DNA of 23,846 nt, from NCBI GenBank assembly GCA_024196135.1, contig JAMQCK010000419.1, positions 1 through 23,846 on the forward strand, read 5' to 3'. Positions 19,544-23,846 of this stretch are shown here, piece after piece; the first letter of the stretch is position 1; each line of letters begins with the position of its first letter. This DNA is from Pleurotus ostreatus/Saccharomyces cerevisiae fusant (taxonomy: Eukaryota > Opisthokonta). The position numbers and the translations under genes were made by a program. A model generated the notes under the pieces. It was not told the origin of the DNA. It saw nothing but the letters and a program-made list of their open reading frames with translations, and did not search any database.

Positions 19544-20088
19544 AGTGCTCAGAGGGGCTATGGTCGAAGAGAGAGGTCGTGGGAGGCGGTCTCGTCTTAT
19601 CCTAGGTTAGGACCTCAATGCCGCTGGGTACGCCCTCACTACCTACGCGCGCCCCAATCACTGACCTCATATCTGGGCGCCTACTTAGACGCCCACGACT
19701 GCGGTCTCCGCGATTTCCTAGTACGGTGGCTTCGGCTTATGCTCTCAAGCTCTGGGTGCCCTCATCCGGAGGCTCGACCGAGTCCTTTGGGGACCTTTGT
19801 CGGGAGCTGTGCCCATGGAATGCCTTCTGTACCCTAGTATGACGGCGTTCCGCAGTGGTTGTGAGTCTGTTTCCCTTCTTGTTCCACGGGCGCCTAATTA
19901 GTGTGCACGCTAGACGTTTTCTGTTTCTCAAGCGCCCGTCCTTCTTCCTATAGTGACTTCAAGATGCTCCCATGCACCGCTCTTGAAGACGTGTACGACC
20001 TCTCACGTAGGCCGAAAACACGCCACTTTTTAAGTCGACTGCTTCCCCAGTAGCCGCTCCAAAGCCTGCACCTCATATCGTCGCCTTT
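19544..20088. promoter_or_regulatory. Shared divergent promoter of the two glycan-module genes
   Basis: This 545-bp region separates two divergent start codons. It holds a 14-nt direct repeat, GGGCGCCTACTTAG at 19675-19688 and GGGCGCCTAATTAG at 19888-19901, differing at one base. TATA-like motifs sit about 55 nt from each start: minus-strand ATAAGA at 19600-19595 and TTTTTAA at 20027-20033. Coregulation of the pair is inferred, not shown. Confidence 0.55.
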
Positions 20089-23000
20089 ATGCCCACTATC
20101 GACAAGTCGAACTCTCGCATTCTAGTGACCGGCGGAGCTGGCTTCATTGTGAGTCGCCTCTCTACCGTTCACAAGATAGGCCCTTACAGCAACGCATAGG
20201 GGTCCCATGTCGCACAGCGACTCGTCTCCGAAGGTTTCCCTTTCGTTCGAGTCGTTGACATCCAGGACCTCGTCTACGACGCTCCAACTAGTCTCTGCCA
20301 TGACTTCCTGAAGGGAGATCTCCGCGACGTACGCGTATGTGATCGAGCAATGGAAGGAATTACCCACATCCTTCACTTCGCCGCGAACATGGGCGGTATG
20401 GGAGCGATACGCGCCGAAAACGACCTCATCGTCTACGACGACAACCACACGATCACGCTCAACCTCCTTCGTGCTGCCATCAAAGCTGGAGCGGCGCGCA
20501 TTCTCTATGCGTCTTCTGCGTGCATCTATCCAGAGCACCTTCAGGCCGATCTATCTAAGGACGTTCGGCTTCGTGAAGGCGACGTGTGGACCAATCTGAC
20601 TGGGCCGCCCAAGCCGCAGGGTCTGTACGGTCAGGAGAAGCTGGCCTCCGAGATGCTCCTTGCTGAGTGCGTGGGCAAGATCGACGTTCGCATTGCTCGC
20701 TTCCATAACGTCTATGGACCGCGAGGCGAGTGGTACAATGGCCGCGAGAAGGCTCCTGCGGCTATGCTGCGCAAAGCCTTGGTCGCCGCGCGCATGCTGG
20801 CGGACTCGCCGTCCTTGAAGCCGTCCTTCGAGATCTGGGGCGACGGGCATGCACGCCGGTCCTTCCTGTACATTGACGACTGCGTCGATGCCGTCCTCAC
20901 GCTTCTCCCCTCGGATTATAGCCGCCCTCTCAACATTGGCACCGAGCAGGCCGTCTCTATTCAGGAGCTCGCGCATATCGCGCTCGAAGCTGCTGGCGTT
21001 CGGCCCTCGGACGTCGACTTCACATACGATATCACGAAACCCATCGGAGTCGCGTCGCGCAACTCCCACAATGAGCTCGTCCACCGCGTACTTGGCTGGG
21101 AGCCATGCGTGGATCTTCGCTCCGGGATGCTGAAGACTGCGCAATGGATGACAGGGGAGCTCGATCGCCTCCTTGCGCAAGGTCGGGCGCTAGGATCCCT
21201 TCAACATAGCACGTTGGTTCATATGGAACACAATCCGATCACCTTCGCGATCCTCCTTCCCATAACTTCGCGCATCGCAGGCGGCGTACACTCTACGGAA
21301 CCCGTCACCGAGAATCTGACTCGCTTCGCCCATTCATTGATTCGGACGACGAGAGGGGATTGCTCGGCCGATGGTCATCCCCCTGCGTTTGCTTTTCGAA
21401 TCTACGTGCTCGCCGACCACGATGACAGCGTACTCAGCGATGGTCGCGCCGCACGCATTCTAGCCGATGCCGGGCTTTCCTCAGCCGACATTGTCACGCT
21501 GCCACCCTCCTATGTGGCACGAGGTCGGGTATGCACCCTCTGGCGCGACTGTGCTCGCCGTGCATATGCCGACGTCTGCGATTACTACGTCCTGCTAGGC
21601 GACGATGTCGAGCTGCTCTCGACCGGATGGATGGGGTCGGTGCACCGCGCCTTCGCAGACCTTTCCGCGACACGACAGGTTCCCCTTGGCTTCGGGTGCG
21701 TCGCGTTCAAGGACGAGACCTTCGCAGGTATGCCGACGTTCCCCGTTGTGCATCGCAAGCACCTCGATATGTTCGGCGGCGAGGTCATCCCGGATATCTT
21801 CGTCAACCAGGACGGCGACCCATACCTGTACACGATCTATCGCAGGTTTGGGTGCTCGCGCATGCTCGAGGACTGTAGACTTCGGAACGACATTGGCGGA
21901 TCGGTGGACGCTCGCTACGCGAAGGAGAGTGCGCCGAAATGGCCCTTCGAGACTCTTCGCGTCGGGGTGAGCCGTCTGCGAGACGAACTCCTCAAGGATA
22001 ATGGCGGTGTCGTGCCTCAGGAGAAGCTCTCGCTGGACATCGTCGTGCCTTCATACCGCGTGAATATTCAGGCCCTCCAAGCGATCCTTTCCCTCCGTCC
22101 GTCAGCAACATGCGAGACCAGCTACATCATCATCATCGACGACCCCAACGCCGAAGGCACGCAGGAGCTTCTCGACAAGTACTCGCATCGCCCGGAAGTT
22201 CGCATTCGCGTGCACTCGACGAACCTTGGCGCGTCTGCCGCGAGGAATCGCGGGATGGCAGAATCCACGGCAGACTGGGTGGCATTCCTCGACGACGATA
22301 TCACCCCAGAGCCGAATTTCCTTCTCGAGGCGGAGAAGTGCATCCGCAACCATCCACACGCGGCGGGCTTCGTCGGGCATTGCAAGTTCCCTCCTGCAGA
22401 CACCGTCTTCAAAGCCGCAGTGCACTTCGCTGGAGTCACATACTTTTGGGCAATCGCGACCCAGATAGATAGGGGCGTACCCTGGGGCGTCACGGCGAAC
22501 TTGATCGCGCGTCGAGCGGACGACGGCGTGTTGTATGATCTCGTGTTCCCGAAGACAGGTCACTTATGTTGGCATTACAAGCTTCTCGCAGAAACTGATG
22601 CTTCACTCATAGGCGGAGGCGAGGATATCGATTTCTGCCTTCAGAAGACGGCCCATTCCCTCGCGAAGGGCGGCGAGGCGTTCTACGCGGCGCCGGACGC
22701 GATCGTGACGCATCCCTGGTGGCATGACGGCAAGCGCTCCTACTGGCGATTCTACATGTGGTCGGTGGGAGACGGCGCGCTCATGCGGATGTACCCCCAG
22801 CACTCCTATCGCGACTATGCGCCGAACGCCGCCGAGTGCATCTTGGCCTGCACGGGATCGCTGCTCGCAGGTGTCACCCTCTTGCGAATGGACATCGTCC
22901 GCTTCGCGCTGACCGCTCTTCCGAGCGTCGTCCTCGCAAACTTGCTCCTTGATGTCTATCGCCATCTCGTCCTCGACGACGGGTCCAACATCGACAACCC

Positions 23001-23253
23001 TTCGCGGCAAATCGAGCTGTCGGGGGGATACCGAGCTGTCGCGGTCCTGGAGAGCACCTTCCTTCGCATCTTCAGCGAGATGGGGCGCACGGTCGGAGTG
23101 TTGAAGCGCGGCGAGTACGCACAGCTTGGTATGCGCTTCGACTGGTTTGTGGGGCGATGGGGTGATGGTCCGAGGCAGAACGAGCGGAAGAACAACCTTC
23201 TGAGACTCTGCATGGCTGGTGCTTTTGTTGGACTTGGGTACTTCTTGTTCTGA
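20089..23253 (+). CDS. Epimerase (GDP-mannose 3,5-epimerase-like) fused to two glycosyltransferase domains and membrane segments
   Basis: Exon 1, 20089-20148, and exon 2, 20200-23253, are joined by a 51-nt intron lying between RILVTGGAGFI and GSHVAQRL; splicing restores the Rossmann NAD-binding motif. The product is 1037 aa, or 1019 if a candidate 54-nt intron at 22559-22612 is also removed. Residues 1-340 resemble plant-type GDP-mannose 3,5-epimerase: AANMGGMGAI, YASSACIYPE (catalytic-type Cys128), YGQEK (Tyr163, Lys167), RFHNVYGPRGEW, GREKAPAA and WGDGHARRSF. That enzyme makes GDP-L-galactose or GDP-gulose from GDP-mannose. Residues about 365-610 form a GT-A-like domain with YYVLLGDDVELLSTGW and NQDGDPYLYTIYRR. 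Residues about 630-870 are GT2: DIVVPSYRVN, NLGASAARNRGM, the metal site FLDDDITPE, and GGGEDIDFCLQK. Hydrophobic segments near 895-940 and at the extreme C-terminus (MAGAFVGLGYFLF) suggest membrane anchoring. It likely supplies and polymerises an unusual sugar; donor and acceptor are unknown. The three-domain order is odd for a fungus. Confidence 0.9.
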
Positions 23254-23846
23254 TTGAGAATCGTGAACTTCTTGGTCGAGTGGTTTGACAGGATGTTGCT
23301 AGTTGTATATCAATGCAGGAATCTACAATGCTGTATGGCGTAGAATGGATGACCTTGATGAACCTCTTCTTCAACCGCAAACGGGAAAGAGATGAAGGCT
23401 ACACTCGAGCAATAGATGCGGCGACGTAGAGAACGCAAAACAAGCACCTACCTGTCGTCTCCCTGGCGCAGACTGCCGGTTGCAGAGACTGGAAACACCG
23501 ACGCAAGCACACATGTACGGGGTTCGAAGGAAGAAAGAGTCAGATTGTATGAAGGGCTGCCGCCATTACCAGACGCTAACATGTGAGTACTAAACGGAAT
23601 TTCGATAGGTACGTGCCCTCGCGAGCAGATAGCTATGTGCCCGCCACGGGAAGATAGGTACACGTCACGATACTATACGTATCTAGTGAGTAGTAGTACA
23701 AAGTGCGTTGGGATATCGTGAGTGCGATGCATTATACGAATTAAAGATGAATGAGCAGGTGCTGGTAAGGTGCAGATGGGGCAGGCGTGTGCGCGCACGG
23801 GAGATGCATAAGGGGAGAAACGTATGGGGAAGGTGAGATATGGGGA
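23254..23846. other. 3' flank with no recognised gene
   Basis: This 593-bp stretch follows the stop codon of the epimerase-glycosyltransferase gene and runs to the window end. It should include that gene's 3' untranslated region. Only short, featureless frames are present, though an exon of a gene beyond the edge cannot be excluded. Confidence 0.5.

Noticed and set aside
1..23846. tRNA, rRNA, CRISPR arrays and transposons
   Set aside because: I saw no cloverleaf-type sequence with a GGTTCGAATCC-like arm, no ordered repeat-spacer array, and no transposase, reverse-transcriptase or long terminal repeat motif. A tRNA scan and a repeat search would be needed to exclude degenerate copies.

Overview
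The window looks like nuclear DNA of a basidiomycete fungus, most likely an agaricomycete. The genes carry many short introns (about 47-184 nt) with GTRNGT-type donors, C/TAG acceptors and CTNAY-like branch points. Coding regions are GC-rich with GC-ending codons. The proteins are typically fungal: a Zn2Cys6 regulator, Tom22 and Sas10/Utp3. Nothing bacterial, such as operons or Shine-Dalgarno sites, is visible. All exon models were built by hand from splice motifs, reading phase and protein continuity.

Layout. (1) 1-325, minus: 5' end of a gene cut by the window edge. (2) 1412-2874, minus: six-exon MetE-like (cobalamin-independent methionine synthase C-terminal type) protein of 380 aa. (3) 3586-5899, plus: four-exon Sas10/Utp3 ribosome-biogenesis factor of 699 aa. 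(4) 6461-7361, minus: five-exon small protein with two C2H2 fingers (207 aa). (5) 9567-12895, minus: six-exon Zn2Cys6 transcription factor (912 aa) with a Tyr/Gly/Gln/Ser-rich tail. (6) 13115-13653, plus: three-exon Tom22 mitochondrial import receptor (143 aa). (7) 15466-16349, plus: five-exon two-finger C2H2 protein (211 aa), a paralogue of gene 4 with the same exon plan. (8) 17780-19543, minus: Methyltransf_24-type methyltransferase fused to a GT8 glycosyltransferase, with an apparent one-base frameshift. (9) 20089-23253, plus: a very large fusion of a GDP-mannose-3,5-epimerase-like domain, a GT-A-like middle domain, a GT2 glycosyltransferase and membrane segments (about 1019-1037 aa). The gene-poor stretches between these show only weak ORFs and a few short repeats.

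The most unusual part is the right third. Genes 8 and 9 are divergent neighbours sharing a 545-bp intergenic region. Together they encode a sugar-nucleotide epimerase, two or three glycosyltransferases and a methyltransferase packed into two polypeptides. They look like a compact two-gene module for building an unusual, possibly methylated, surface or secreted glycan. The product is unknown, and the module is an inference from domain content and gene layout. The frameshift in the methyltransferase and a possible 54-nt in-frame intron in the GT2 domain both affect how the locus should be read. The second point of interest is the pair of C2H2 genes. They share a 12-residue invariant motif, a 35-nt microexon, a 134-nt last exon, intron phases 2-1-1-1 and a TATA box about 50 nt before the start codon.
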